From the NCBI RefSeq assembly GCF_000149955.1, contig NC_030999.1, positions 1,013,846 through 1,077,845 of the forward strand: 64,000 nt of DNA. Direction: 5' to 3'. Each line of letters begins with the position of its first letter. Position 1 is the first letter of the stretch. Source of the stretch: Fusarium oxysporum f. sp. lycopersici 4287. Lineage: Eukaryota; Ascomycota; Sordariomycetes; Hypocreales; Nectriaceae. Positions 10,076-21,301 of this stretch are shown here, piece after piece. The position numbers were made by a program, and so were the translations under genes. Below the pieces are notes generated by a model that had not been told where the DNA came from, ran no database searches, and saw nothing but the letters and a program-made list of their open reading frames with translations.

Positions 10076-10083
10076 CTCGGCGC
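10076..10083. repeat. 8-bp target site duplication, right (hAT 1)
   Basis: CTCGGCGC, identical to 6977-6984. Confidence 0.9.
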
Positions 10084-10436
10084 TTGCTCCCCTTTGAGCT
10101 GGCCAATGAGATCACGGCCGTCCGCGCCGACTATCTGTCTTTTGGTAAGATGAGGAGTTCTCGCGCTACGATTGGATGATCTATCGAACTAGCTAGCGCT
10201 TGTCTTTCCGCCAGTGACCGTTCACGCGACGGGCCGGCCAGGTGGGGAGCTTGTAATTTGCGTGTGCTCCTAGTTATTAATTGAGTCGACTGTGATGATG
10301 GTTCCTCGTCTTCCTGATTCTCCTTATCTCCTCTCTCATCTATTCTTCGACTTCTAACAAGACCGTGAGTGGATCGACATCAGCCTTTATGTCTTCTTCT
10401 GACATATAATATTAGACATTGACTATCGACGTAAAA

Positions 10437-10785
10437 ATGTCTTCCATTGATGAACGAGAGCTACAAAAAGCAGTTACTTCAACGGTTTCAAGCTTGAAAG
10501 TGACAGTTGCATTCCGGCTGAGATTACTTGCGGCCCAGGCCAATCTCATGGCAGACAAGGTTAACGAGATAGACCCTACTCGGGAGAATGTCAACATCCT
10601 TAACGACGTACAGCAAAAGGCGGATGAAGCCGTGGCTAAACTAGAACTGTCTGCCATATGGAAGGTGATCAAGTCTTCTGAGCTAAGCGCAGAGTCGGGC
10701 ATATCTCAAGGTACCGCCATTTTCAAAGCTATCTTCTCCTTATATGTCCACTGACACGAAAGAAGATGTTGCTGGTAAATTTTAA
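10437..10785 (+). CDS. small helical hypothetical protein, two exons
   Basis: ATG 10437 (context AAAAATGT) opens a frame rich in Ala, Leu, Lys and Glu, predicted mostly helical (VAFRLRLLAAQANLMADKVNEIDP, then NDVQQKADEAVAKLELSAIWK). A 52-nt intron at 10711-10762 (GTACCG..AAAG, branch CACTGAC) gives a 98-residue protein ending EDVAGKF; without it the frame ends at 10754. A further intron in the 5' leader is likely (about 10362-10414, GTGAGT..ATTAG). I recognise no family. It is one of the few regions between the two transposons that looks like a host gene. Confidence 0.5.
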
Positions 10786-11689
10786 GCCCATGATAAGTTC
10801 AGTATCGAATGACATGAACTTGGACTATATTAGATAGACAGCGACATCGAGAGTTCGGTGGAGCTATCGCTTCGTTTGCAACGGTAGAACGAGTACGATT
10901 TGTCTATCTTAGATGCTGAAATGAGTATGGGGATGACTCGATGGTTGGAACTATCACAGAGTTTCCGTGTGTTTCCTGAATTTTAGGTACGAGCAAATTT
11001 ACGATTGGCTTGAGTAATTTTGTTCTCCGATATCTGATGTAGCCGTCCAATTTAGCAAACCTTCTGTATCTATCATAGAATGAACTGCTTTCTTAAATTC
11101 CCTAATCCTCGTAATCTATGCTTTTGGTACCTTTTGTAGCTTTAAGGTTTTCAGATGCCACTATTCCGTCAAAGCTCAGAGTCTTCGTAATGCCACTTGT
11201 TCCGCCTCTAATTCGCTCCAGATCGGTATGCTGTGTCTCTTGGTTGGTAAAAGCCCTTACAGCTAGCAGATTGACCGCCTGTTGGGCTTTCTAGAGCTGC
11301 CAGTGTTAATTTCGTTTCTATCTTGTCGGAAAGGAATGAGAAACGGCACATTCGAGTCGCCTGCCACGGATACCGTCGACTTTGATCACAATGATTTGCT
11401 CAAACACTACACCCCAAACATAACTAGCATCGGCCTATGTAATGACCAAATCTCTCGAATATTACACTTCTAGCTTGCTTACAATGGGGAGAGCGGATGA
11501 GAACCTAGTTGAGCTGAGTTCTCAAGCATGACATGCCTATCAGCATGGCAATAACTGAAGGTAGCCGTGTTTTGTTTAACTATGACAATGATGCTAGGTT
11601 CCTGGCATTTTCCTACATCTCAAAAGGCTAATGGATTCACGCTTGCCAGTTCATCTTACATTCTAGACTTACCTCGCAGCTATATAATA
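10786..11689. other. no gene seen
   Basis: Only short frames without coding character; no repeat recognised. Confidence 0.5.
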
Positions 11690-11768
11690 GGCAATTACTA
11701 CACCGGCGTGACAGAATGGCTACACCGGCGTCACTCTTGCACAGGCGTCGTTTTTATGGCCTCTGATT
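11690..11768. repeat. MULE terminal inverted repeat, left
   Basis: 79 bp, 77 identical to the reverse complement of 15579-15657. Confidence 0.9.
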
Positions 11769-11958
11769 CGCTCCTTTTTTCCATCGACCCACAGGTACAT
11801 CCGCGCAAAGGCGGTGAAGGCAGCTCCCTTAACAAGTCCTCGCTTTTGATAAACCAATCGGGTCAACCAGTTCTAAAGCGAACATCACAACAAGGTCTAA
11901 TTTTCACTGCAGAACCAGACCAATTCAAGTATGCCCTGGAGGGCAGCTATCTATCTCG

Positions 11959-14830
11959 CTATCCTCTAACTGATATCGAAGGAAGTACCTCCTCGTCGCT
12001 GTCAAGCAGCTCCCACTGACTCCTTCGCCTACGAATGCTAGGTTGCGTCTTCCGTCCGCTGGCACGCACTCCTATAGTTCGTCCACCTCCAAGAACAGCT
12101 GACCGGCTGCGCGTTTGGCGCTGGGATGAGGTGCTGGCCTGGCTACTAGCCTGGCTGCTAACTTGTTGGCTCGATTCCAGTGGAAGCCTGGCTAGCGTTG
12201 GCCTATTAAGACGTCCTGGTGGTCGACCTCGTCTGCGCCCTGTTGCCTGGCTTGCTGGTTTTCTGGCCGGCCGGCTATCAGTTTGACAGCTTGCCTCGAT
12301 TGCTAGCCGCGCTGGAACGGCCTGTGTGGTGTTCTTAGGTCTGCCACGGAGAGCAGTTGCGATCCTAGGGTCGAGGATTCGTCGGTATGGATCTTGAGAG
12401 GATGGCTCTCGTAGTCGCCACCGCGGATGGACCTCCCACCTAGTGAAAGGCATTCCACTCACCAGCTTTGAGTATATATTGTGGCAACAGGGGATACCAA
12501 GCTCGGTCGAAACCGAGCATTCCTCGCCGCAATCCCCGAGAGGGTCAGGAAACGGATTCTTTCCTGTCGGCATTGCTTTCTTTGCCAGCTGGTATTGTTT
12601 CGTGATCAGTCCGAGACCCTTCGAAGAGAGCGCTATCCAGAGTTCGCCAAGATACTCCGAGCTGGACCCCATATACTCTCGTGCGGTAAGTACCTCATCC
12701 GCTGCGCAGGCATCGTTGAAATCTCGCTCTTGGTCCTTCATCATGTCCTGCATAGCCTCAAACAGGCGATAGATATTGCTCATACCATTCAGAAGATAGC
12801 TCTTGATGTTGTTATTGCTTGCTTCTGTCCCAGATGTGACGCGGACGCCGAAATTGCGATACTTCCGGATGAAACAGCGGGCCCATTGGGACCTGACGGG
12901 CATGTAGGTTCCATGGAGATACCGCAAGATAGCTCGCTGGTCGTCAAACTCCTTACAGAGGTTTGCCCATGCCTCCTCGTGGGCCTCCTCGGTCTCAGCA
13001 AATAAGACGAGCTTCCACATGATGAGAACTCCTCGATAGTTATGAGGGATAGCCTCGGTTATTGGCGTATGAACCAACCCTCGGCCTTGGGGGCTTAGTT
13101 GAGCCTGTGGCTGCGGGGTAGTTGCCTCTCTGTCGCTGGTATCAGGACTGCTACTTTTGCTGGTGCTGCGGGCCCTAACCCACTTCTGCTTTGACTTGAG
13201 CAGGACGTTCGAATTGATATGGTGGATACACAGCTGCTGCTGTACATCAGGGAACTGGTCGTTCAATGCGGCTTTCATCTGGTCGTCGAAATCGGTGACG
13301 ATCACATCCGGTTGCCGGATGGAGTGCTGCTCTGCTAGCTGCCGAATGCTCCCGGAGACAAATTGGAACCCTTCTCTCCTCTCGTTATCGATCAGACCGA
13401 ATGCAGCGTTATAGACAGAGCCAAGGCATGTCTGCCCCGTTGCTTGGAATAAGGGAAGCTTGAAGCGGTTGGTGTTATATGTGTTGTCGAAGCTGATGAC
13501 CTCGGGGAACCGCTTCCACATCTGGAGGCAGTAAGGAGAGGCCCAGACAAGGCCAACAAGACGGTTTGGCTCATCGCCCCCCCACTTAACGAGATAAGGA
13601 ATCTTCATCTCGTCAAGCAGCTTGATCAGGGCTGCAGTAGGAGTGTGGCCGTCCAGCTTGTCTCGGTTGATACGAGACCTGGCGTTATAGATGTCTTTTC
13701 GTGTAAAGGATGACTCGGGATGCTGCTCCTGGACGATAGCACGTACGTCACGGGCCCGAATTCCGACCCGGCGGCTTGTCGATTCGACCGTTGTCCTGAT
13801 AGAGCTCGGTGAGTCTCCGATGGGAGGGATGAGCAGATGGCCCGATGCTGCGGCTGTGGTTATGCTGGCTGTGTTCGAGGTTCGAGTGTTGTCGTAAGAG
13901 TCACTTCCCCTCCTCTAACGCTTCGGCAACAACCATCCATTTACATCCACACTTTCGAGACTTTCGTCGTCGAAGACCTGCGCCTTGACTAGGCGCTGGT
14001 TCTCCGAATCGATCGCATTGGAAAGTGTACCGGATCCTCCGGCCCTTATATGAATGGGCATTTCGTCGAACAATACCGAAGCCATTAGCCTTTGCGAAAG
14101 TATTCACCCACTCGAACAGGACTTCGGCTGACGGCGCTGGGTCGCCTGGGATAGATGGGTTCGGAATCGCGTCAGGGACAGGCGATGACGAGTGGTCGGG
14201 CAAGGGTGGCGAGGTTATAGCTGGAGAGTGCCTGTCTTGGGGAGGCGAGTAGGGCGGGGGTGATTCGAGAGCATCTGAACTGAGCGGCGAGTACCCCCAT
14301 CTCTCACGCCATTGGCGGACTTGTTCGTATGACCGGACGAGCTCGAAGGTCAGTCGCCTGTCTGTCCCAATAATCTCGCGCACTAGCCTGAGGGCGGACT
14401 GAAACTGGGGCCTTGTTGGAGACGATTGCTCTTGTGCTGGTTGCAGTGGAGAGCAGGAACTCAGTTTGTCGATTTCCGGGCCTGGTATAGGTATTCTTAC
14501 TCGCTGCGGTCGTCCTCCTTGGGTTGGGAAATCGTTCGAAAGGTGAATCTCTTGATCGAATCGTAGCCCCCATGGTGGCTCGTTCAGCGCGCGCGACCCA
14601 TGGGGCCGTGGAGCGGTCGTGAACGTCTCTGGATACGAGGCGAAGAGATTATAGAGTGCCTCATCGTCTCCGACGCCATAGTGTCGGCCAATGCTCGTCC
14701 CTGTGCTATTAGACGAAGGTGGTCTTGAACTATCAGATTGGTCCTGCCGCTGTCGTTTTCGAGGACGGAATTGATAGCTTCGTTGTCGTTGGTTGCTTAG
14801 GGAGCTAGATGAATACTCGGGCTGGGACAT
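11959..14830 (-). pseudogene. MULE transposase, disrupted
   Basis: The N-terminal part runs from ATG 14830 to a TGA at 13901-13903. It has a basic, Ser/Pro-rich leader and a FAR1-type DNA-binding segment (EWVNTFAKANGFGIVRRN, then CGCKWMVVAEA). Reading past the TGA, the same frame continues with family-like sequence (HSQHNHSR, SAHPSHRRL), so the TGA looks like a mutated Trp codon. A frameshift follows near 13805-13825, after which another frame gives ARDVRAIVQEQHPE and runs open to 11959. That second part holds the MULE core (VISFDNTYNTNRFKLPLF; PDVIVTDFDDQMKAAL), a SWIM-like Cys/His cluster (CSVSTELGIPCCH) and AT-hook-like tails (GRRRGRPPGRL). With one nonsense change and one frameshift it should not make full-length transposase. 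Confidence 0.85.
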
Positions 14831-15578
14831 GACGGTCTGGATCGCGATAGGGTGTGTCGCATGCACGGTGAGAAGATGATTAAAAGGGTACTTGATTTGA
14901 CGGTGAAAGAAGGAAAGAAGGGTCTCATTTCAGCAGAAACGAAAGTCCTGCTTTGTGATGCAGATGGTTTAAAGATGAGGCCGTTGGCGATATCTGATAC
15001 AGCCTGTGTTCGAGGGTTGGTCTCAGCAGGGGTCCAACACAGGACACCCCCAGCACTTTGACCTTAACAAATACCGTATCTTTCGAGAAAAACCATTCTA
15101 AGTAGGCTCTACATGTCAGACACGCGTGCTCATATAATGATGGAGTGGATAATCAGAAGATGGAGAAGTGTATATCGAGTTCGGAGAACCGTGAATGATT
15201 GATTTAGGCTCATGATCATGTCTCTGACTGATCTGTAGATGTGTAGTGTCCTTCTTGTTCTTCGTTCTCCCTCCTCGTCTCAATATCTGAAGAGGAAAGG
15301 CCAAGATACGAGACCTGCCAATCCTGCAACAGATCTGTAATGCTGTTCAGACAATTCTGGTATCATCGTGAGACATCGTCCCTTGAGGTGACTGCCTGTG
15401 TAACACCATCTTGCATGCCACTTCTCTAACACTACACGCGGCAAAGAGGTAATTAATGTAGTAGCTAGCTGGTGAAGAGCTTCATGGGGCGCGTCGATCG
15501 TCGCGGTGGGGAGCTAAGCTAGAGGTACAACGAGCGGTGTTGGCAGAATCTAAATGCACTAACAAAAAGGGATGGGCC

Positions 15579-15657
15579 AATCAGAGGCCATAAAAACGAC
15601 GCCTGTGTAAGAGTGACGCCAGTGTAGCCATTCTGTCACGCCGGTGTAGTAATTGCC
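15579..15657. repeat. MULE terminal inverted repeat, right
   Basis: 79 bp, inverted partner of 11690-11768. Confidence 0.9.
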
Positions 15658-16328
15658 TTCTTGGATCGTTCGTCGTAGTCGTTCTGTTTATTGTGCGGTT
15701 TAGGGGGAGGAAGAGACACATGTTCTAGCCAATCAATGATAGAAAGTTCGTCGCAAAAATGATGCATTTCACCGACTCGAAGAACAGTTGCAGAAATGAG
15801 GCAGCATCCGGGTCAGCTATGGCAATATTGATGTCGATGACGATAGAACCAGCGTGGAAGTGGAGTGGGTTGAACTGGGATAAGATAAGAGGGAGTTGCC
15901 ACGAGAAAACCTAAGTCGTGTGGGGCTATTGAGTCAGCCAGCCACATCACCAGCCATCACCAGCCACTGTTCAGGCGTCAATGGCTTCCGAAGAATGTAC
16001 AGGCGCAGCGCGCAACTGAAAGGTCCAAGAATTAGGGCATCTAAGTTGATTGCCACTATCATGAAAATTTAGTAATTGACGGGCATTTTTCGCGTTCCCC
16101 TGTCCACTTCGCATGTATATGTCTATCTCCGGTCTATTTGCAAAGTGTTATAGGGTAGGCCGGTTTTAGGTGCACAGTATAGTGAGACACTCGCTTGTCT
16201 GGCACACTAGCCTATCAACCATGTTGTTCTTTCTTTATAAATATCGATTAGAATATTAGAATAACGTGGCGTGGTTGATACGCAGTCTGACGGGACAAAT
16301 AGTCTTACCAAAAAAAAAAAAAAAAAAT
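15658..16328. other. no gene seen; short repeat word
   Basis: No coding frame. At 16179-16193 the word AGACACTCGCTTGTC resembles the doublet GTGACACTCGCTTATC at 18156-18189 in the same orientation, so it may be a leftover end of a related transposon. A run of about 19 A lies at 16311-16327. Confidence 0.4.
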
Positions 16329-16767
16329 AGCTCTTGACTTTAAAGTCTTCTAATAACAACACAAACTGTCTGATCAATTACTTGTGATCCTTCCTTTACA
16401 GTCATCGTCCCTCCTTTCTGTAGTCTAGTCATTTTTGCCCTTCGGCGCCGACTTTAGTATCTCATTTGCTTGTTCAAGTCCTTTTTTCTTAGCTACTGAT
16501 AAGGTTACCTTGTGCATAACTGCCTTAGCTTCCTTATAAAGAGACTGAGGAGCTTTAAGAACTGACTCTGGAGAGCTACTATGATGCCTTTGGATTCATC
16601 TTATACTGTGAGGTATTCAGACTGAGACTGGGCCTCATTCGCTGTTGTTATGGTCTTTGAAGTCCAAGGGGCAAAGGGTTTAGTGGCTCCTCGATGTAAC
16701 GGTTGCACAAGCCGTTAAACCACAGGGCAAAAAGATCAGGCCATAATCGCTATGCAAGCAACCATGG
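16329..16767 (-). pseudogene. Fot/pogo-like transposase C-terminal part, degenerate, inverted arm
   Basis: Read on the minus strand this segment is an eroded copy of the tail found on the plus strand at 17768-18145. Both share CTTGAACAAGCAAATRAGATACT, the RRRRAKRTRLQKGG-type region and the terminal word CTTGACTTTAAA. Near the gap it shows a pogo-like segment (LCNRYIEEPLNPLPLG). Several stops and frame breaks are visible. The two copies face away from each other across the assembly gap. Confidence 0.65.
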
Positions 16768-17767
16768 NNNNNNNNNNNNNNNNNNNNNNNNNNNNNNNNN
16801 NNNNNNNNNNNNNNNNNNNNNNNNNNNNNNNNNNNNNNNNNNNNNNNNNNNNNNNNNNNNNNNNNNNNNNNNNNNNNNNNNNNNNNNNNNNNNNNNNNNN
16901 NNNNNNNNNNNNNNNNNNNNNNNNNNNNNNNNNNNNNNNNNNNNNNNNNNNNNNNNNNNNNNNNNNNNNNNNNNNNNNNNNNNNNNNNNNNNNNNNNNNN
17001 NNNNNNNNNNNNNNNNNNNNNNNNNNNNNNNNNNNNNNNNNNNNNNNNNNNNNNNNNNNNNNNNNNNNNNNNNNNNNNNNNNNNNNNNNNNNNNNNNNNN
17101 NNNNNNNNNNNNNNNNNNNNNNNNNNNNNNNNNNNNNNNNNNNNNNNNNNNNNNNNNNNNNNNNNNNNNNNNNNNNNNNNNNNNNNNNNNNNNNNNNNNN
17201 NNNNNNNNNNNNNNNNNNNNNNNNNNNNNNNNNNNNNNNNNNNNNNNNNNNNNNNNNNNNNNNNNNNNNNNNNNNNNNNNNNNNNNNNNNNNNNNNNNNN
17301 NNNNNNNNNNNNNNNNNNNNNNNNNNNNNNNNNNNNNNNNNNNNNNNNNNNNNNNNNNNNNNNNNNNNNNNNNNNNNNNNNNNNNNNNNNNNNNNNNNNN
17401 NNNNNNNNNNNNNNNNNNNNNNNNNNNNNNNNNNNNNNNNNNNNNNNNNNNNNNNNNNNNNNNNNNNNNNNNNNNNNNNNNNNNNNNNNNNNNNNNNNNN
17501 NNNNNNNNNNNNNNNNNNNNNNNNNNNNNNNNNNNNNNNNNNNNNNNNNNNNNNNNNNNNNNNNNNNNNNNNNNNNNNNNNNNNNNNNNNNNNNNNNNNN
17601 NNNNNNNNNNNNNNNNNNNNNNNNNNNNNNNNNNNNNNNNNNNNNNNNNNNNNNNNNNNNNNNNNNNNNNNNNNNNNNNNNNNNNNNNNNNNNNNNNNNN
17701 NNNNNNNNNNNNNNNNNNNNNNNNNNNNNNNNNNNNNNNNNNNNNNNNNNNNNNNNNNNNNNNNNNN
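16768..17767. other. assembly gap, 1000 N
   Basis: Exactly 1000 undetermined bases, probably a placeholder length. The inverted transposase arms on both sides are a plausible reason for the break. Confidence 0.99.
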
Positions 17768-18089
17768 CAAAGCAGCTCTACATCGGCTAGCCTTAGTAGA
17801 GGCTAGGTTAAAGGATCTTGAACAAGCAAATAAGATACTAAGCCGGCGCCGAAGGGCAAAAAGGACTAGACTACAGAAAGGAGGGGCGATGACAGTACAG
17901 GAAGCATCGCAAGTAGTTGATCAGATGGATGTTGATGCGCAGGTAGTGGCCGAATCATCTAGAAATGGTGCTCGAGGAAGGTCGGAGCGCCCGGGTGGTC
18001 GGCGTTGCGGTGTATGCGGCAAGGCCGGGCATAATGCAAGGACCTGTCGGGTAGTGATTGAGACCCCAGGAGAAGAGTATAGCGAGTAG
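17768..18089 (+). CDS. Fot/pogo-like DDE transposase, C-terminal fragment
   Basis: The frame enters from the gap and ends at TAG 18087-18089, giving the last 106 residues. The tail is typical of fungal Fot1/pogo-like transposases: a coiled coil (LVEARLKDLEQANKILSRRRR), the basic stretch RAKRTRLQKGG, the MTVQEASQVVDQ motif, and a final CCHC zinc knuckle (CGVCGKAGHNARTC). The catalytic core should lie in the gap. An eroded, inverted second copy sits on the other side of the gap. No stop interrupts this visible part. Confidence 0.8.
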
Positions 18090-18149
18090 TTTTAATTGAT
18101 TAGATGGTTTATGGTGGTTTTAAAGCGATTTAAAGTCAAGAGGTTGAGA

Positions 18150-18690
18150 TTTTTGTGACACTCGCTTATCTGTGACACTCGCTTATCATACACGTTATTC
18201 CTTTATGTATATTAATAATATATTAATATTTAGCTAATTTATTAAGTTTATGATATATTATGTTTTATAATGTATTTAATTCTCTTTATATTACTAATAC
18301 TAATATTATAGTTTTAGGTCTTTAACTTTAAGTAATTACAATTATATAAAACTTATTATATTTTCTTCTTATAAAACCCTATAATTACCCCTCTTTTATT
18401 CTAGATATTATATTACTAGGTATTAAGCACCTTTATAGCTTTTATTAATTACTATAACGACTAGTACTTACTACAATATTTATAGTTGGGTATTTTCTTC
18501 TTGTTATTCTCTTTATTTAAGCTTATATGTCTTTGTTCTCTTTATTTCCTTTTTCCTAAACTTAAAGGAACTAGGTCATATTTCTACTTAGTTTCCATAA
18601 GGTTTTTATTTTCTTATTTATAGTAACCCTTTTTACTATAAATATACTAAGTAGTCTTAGATTTATCCTTTTCAATTACTCTAATAGTTA
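18150..18690. other. AT-rich stretch
   Basis: Extremely AT-rich (TATTAATAATATATTAATAT-like) with no genes. The composition is what repeat-induced point mutation leaves behind, though the original element cannot be recognised. A direct doublet of GTGACACTCGCTTATC lies at 18156-18189 and may be the end of the preceding pogo-like element. Confidence 0.6.
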
Positions 18691-18693
18691 TTA

Positions 18694-19091
18694 CAGTATT
18701 GAGCACTGGCACCTTCCGGTCCAAAAAAAAAAAAAAACATGCTCTTTGTAAGTCTAAGGTGGCACCCTGGGTACATGGCTCTACCTCATAAGCAGATGTT
18801 CTGTCAGAATTTGGCCGTGCGTAAGCAATTTCTGGCTTAGGGAATGAAGTACTTAGAAGTACCGCTGCTGCCTGGAGTTCCGGGGCGCGAATGTGGGGAA
18901 GTGGAGACAGGTTGACAGTGCGAGCTATAAGTACTGTCGCTTGCATCAATCAGGTAAATACATCGAGATACGCGCTTTTTGTATCAAATAAGTGTGTACA
19001 CAGTGAGGCAACTTACTTAAGGACGATATGTGGGGCTTCGTTTATAAACGAGAGTTATTGTTGGAGAGGAAGGTGCAAGTGTTCAATACTG
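18694..19091. mobile_element. 398-bp TA-flanked non-autonomous element (MITE-like)
   Basis: The ends are inverted: CAGTATTGAGCACTGGCACC on the left and, on the reverse strand, CAGTATTGAACACTTGCACC on the right, about 24 bp with two mismatches. Each end is bordered by TA (18692-18693, 19092-19093), as for Tc1/mariner-type insertions. It has no coding frame. Its interior (about 18738-18940) is related to 2027-2212, so this is the best-preserved member of the repeat family also seen at 1990-2400 and 6383-6570. Confidence 0.75.
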
Positions 19092-19737
19092 TAACTCTGT
19101 TGCTCAGTGGTTTGTATTGCTGTTGCGATTGTATTATAAATCGAACAAGATCTCACTGTGAGTGGGGCAAGGCTGTGGCGACGGGGTAGCAATTGATGGG
19201 GCCACGTATGCATCTTACATAAAAAAATCATGTGCACGGAGGGCGGTGCACGTACGGCTCGCCATTATCAGTACTGTTAGTGCATAATCATTGTTAGGTA
19301 GCACTATGAGTAGGGTACCTGTTTTTTACTGACGCGTCGTGGTGGATACGCGACGGAACGCGTGACGAAACACGCGACAAGACTGACCACGCTTGCTTGA
19401 TGTTTCACGCATCACTTCCCACTAGCAGCCCTCACATGCATGTACCGTTGAACAGGCGCTGCGGTATTATGTGCACGTAGGGATGCTCTAAGGTTATGCA
19501 CCAAAGTCATAACATGTACACGACCTGGATATGACCACGGTCTGCCACTCTTGTACTGTTACAATCCTCTATAGAGCGCCATTTCTATCGCATGTGAGGC
19601 TTTGAAACCGCCTGCCTCTTTCCACTTCCACGAGAACACCCACGTTTGCATGTTTGCCTGCTCAAGCAGTACAGAAATAAACAAAAAAAGAAAACGCAGT
19701 TCCCTTCGTTTCTCAGTTACCAGCCAAAGTGATCGAC
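19092..19737. other. no gene seen
   Basis: No coding frame. A cluster of ACGCG-containing words occurs at 19333-19375 without recognisable function. Confidence 0.4.
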
Positions 19738-20112
19738 ATGGACTCACGTAGTGTCCGAGCTGCACTCGTGCTTTTATTCCTGCTGAGCTTCCTTACTCTC
19801 ACTGTGCTCCTGCATGTGGCCTCGCCTTCTTCCTCGATGAGTCTGATTCTGCCACAGATCCCCTGTTGCCCGGTAGGCAGTACGATCACGAAGATAACAG
19901 CCATCCAGATGTTGGAGTTGAATCTTCCGTGGGGCTTCTCAAGATTTAGAGCCCCTAATCGCATCAATGACCGACTTTGGGGCTATGCCTTGGCTCAAAG
20001 TACTATGTGTCACAGGATACGTCCCTTGGGGGCAGCCAGGACTTGCTCGCGGTCTACCGATCAGGGGTATACAACCGTCTTTAACTGCAGAAGTTTTGTC
20101 TCTTATACATGA
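19738..20112 (+). CDS. putative secreted or membrane small protein, uncertain
   Basis: ATG 19738 opens a 124-residue frame whose start looks like a signal peptide or single membrane anchor (MDSRSVRAALVLLFLLSFLTLTVLLH). The rest matches no family I know. A second overlapping frame (19967-20410, ATG start, 147 residues) is also open, so the true gene may be spliced between the two, or may be a relic. I found no intron that joins them convincingly. Confidence 0.3.
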   Translation: MDSRSVRAALVLLFLLSFLTLTVLLHVASPSSSMSLILPQIPCCPVGSTITKITAIQMLELNLPWGFSRFRAPNRINDRLWGYALAQSTMCHRIRPLGAARTCSRSTDQGYTTVFNCRSFVSYT

Positions 20113-20893
20113 CGTCTCAGGCGAGATTATCAGACGGCATAGATGTCGGGAACTTCTCAAATTCGTTAGCCTCATTTCGCAAAAGCCATCCCCGAAGAAA
20201 GAAACGCATCAACTTTCGTCTATTCTCTCCTGGAAACGCGGCGCGAATACCAGTCCGATTACTATTGCGGAGGACAGCCTAAGCAACTATGTGTTGCTTA
20301 TCTATGACGATCGCGGCTTGCACTCGATTACACAATATTGCAGCTTTCCCAAAATGCAGATACGAAGTCAGCGGAAAGCCTCTATATACTGGACCATGTT
20401 GCAAACTTGACGGGTATCACGGTAGACTTCAATGTAAGATTACTATTTTGTCTATGATGGAAGATTTACCTAACCGGATTAGTATGGCTTTGCACGTCTC
20501 AATTCATTCAATGTGGCTTTTACTGAAGGGTTGCCATTCATTCCGCCGTCGAATCTGAGACGTACCCAAGAGGTACGCAAATACACTCTTTTTTGAGTCT
20601 TGGATTGGAATGGCGTTCAGGATTGTCACGATGGTTGGATGATACCCAGTTCTTAATGAGGTTCAAGTTGGCATAACTACTGTTCTTGGTACACAGCACT
20701 GAATATAAGGTGGCTTGGGCTTGTGGTGTTTTTTTTAGAGGCGTAATTTAATTGACACTGCGATTGTCCACTTGTAGGGGGGCATGGAGCGATGGCACTG
20801 GCACGCCCCCCTACTCAAGTATCAACGTCAGAACCAGGTCTAAACCCAATGGAAAACTCAGAGATTGCCGACGGGATTCTGCTGCTTCAGCCG

Positions 20894-21301
20894 CTATTTA
20901 TGGACAAGGATGAGAAGGGGAAGCAGATGGCGCGAGAACTTGGTGAGACTAGTAAATGGCGGTGGCTGATGTGGCTGTGTTGTACTTTTGTCTGCGTTGT
21001 AATCCACAAGCAAAGAAGCCATTCCTTCATGCCCCTGACGGTTGACTAAGAACAAGGCAAGGTCTAAGTGCTGCTGTACATCTACTTGATAAAGGCCGAC
21101 CAAAAAATGAATGACCTCGGGCAAATCTCGGAATGCAGCAAGGCATAGCAGAGAGAGCAGTGCCCGACAAGAGTATTCTGGGCTATGCTGTCTGGAAAGA
21201 AGGGTGCCAAGGGGATTGAAAGGATGGCGAGCTTTTACGGAGCAGGGGTGATAAAGAGAGCGACAACTGGGCGCCTTGGAGAAACGAGGGCTTGAGGGCA
21301 T
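20894..21301 (-). CDS. possible ankyrin-repeat fragment
   Basis: ATG 21301 on the minus strand gives 135 residues. The middle has helix-turn-helix spacing like ankyrin repeats (LLCLAAFRDLPEVIHFLVG, then NRQGHEGMASLLVDYNAD, where GHEGMASLLVDYNAD resembles GH..VV.LLL..GAD). Only one or two diverged repeats are present and the C-terminus looks random, so this is probably a relic. Confidence is low. Confidence 0.3.
   Translation of the reverse strand: MPSSPRFSKAPSCRSLYHPCSVKARHPFNPLGTLLSRQHSPEYSCRALLSLLCLAAFRDLPEVIHFLVGLYQVDVQQHLDLALFLVNRQGHEGMASLLVDYNADKSTTQPHQPPPFTSLTKFSRHLLPLLILVHK

Larger units (their letters stand above)
11690..15657 (-). mobile_element. Mutator-like element (MULE)
   Basis: 3968 bp bounded by 79-bp inverted repeats at 11690-11768 and 15579-15657 that differ at only two positions by eye. 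Each repeat begins GGCAATTACTACACCGGCG and contains an internal doublet of CTACACCGGCGT. It encloses a MULE transposase with FAR1, DDE and zinc-binding parts. I could not find the expected 9-10 bp target duplication outside the repeats, so the outer edges may be slightly off or one flank was lost. Confidence 0.88.

Noticed and set aside
11567..12019. 150-residue plus-strand frame at the left MULE end
   Set aside because: It crosses the element border and lies in the inverted repeat and antisense to the transposase; no protein-like features.
16703..18089. Long frames through the N gap
   Set aside because: They exist only because N cannot code for a stop; just the 106 residues after the gap are real sequence.
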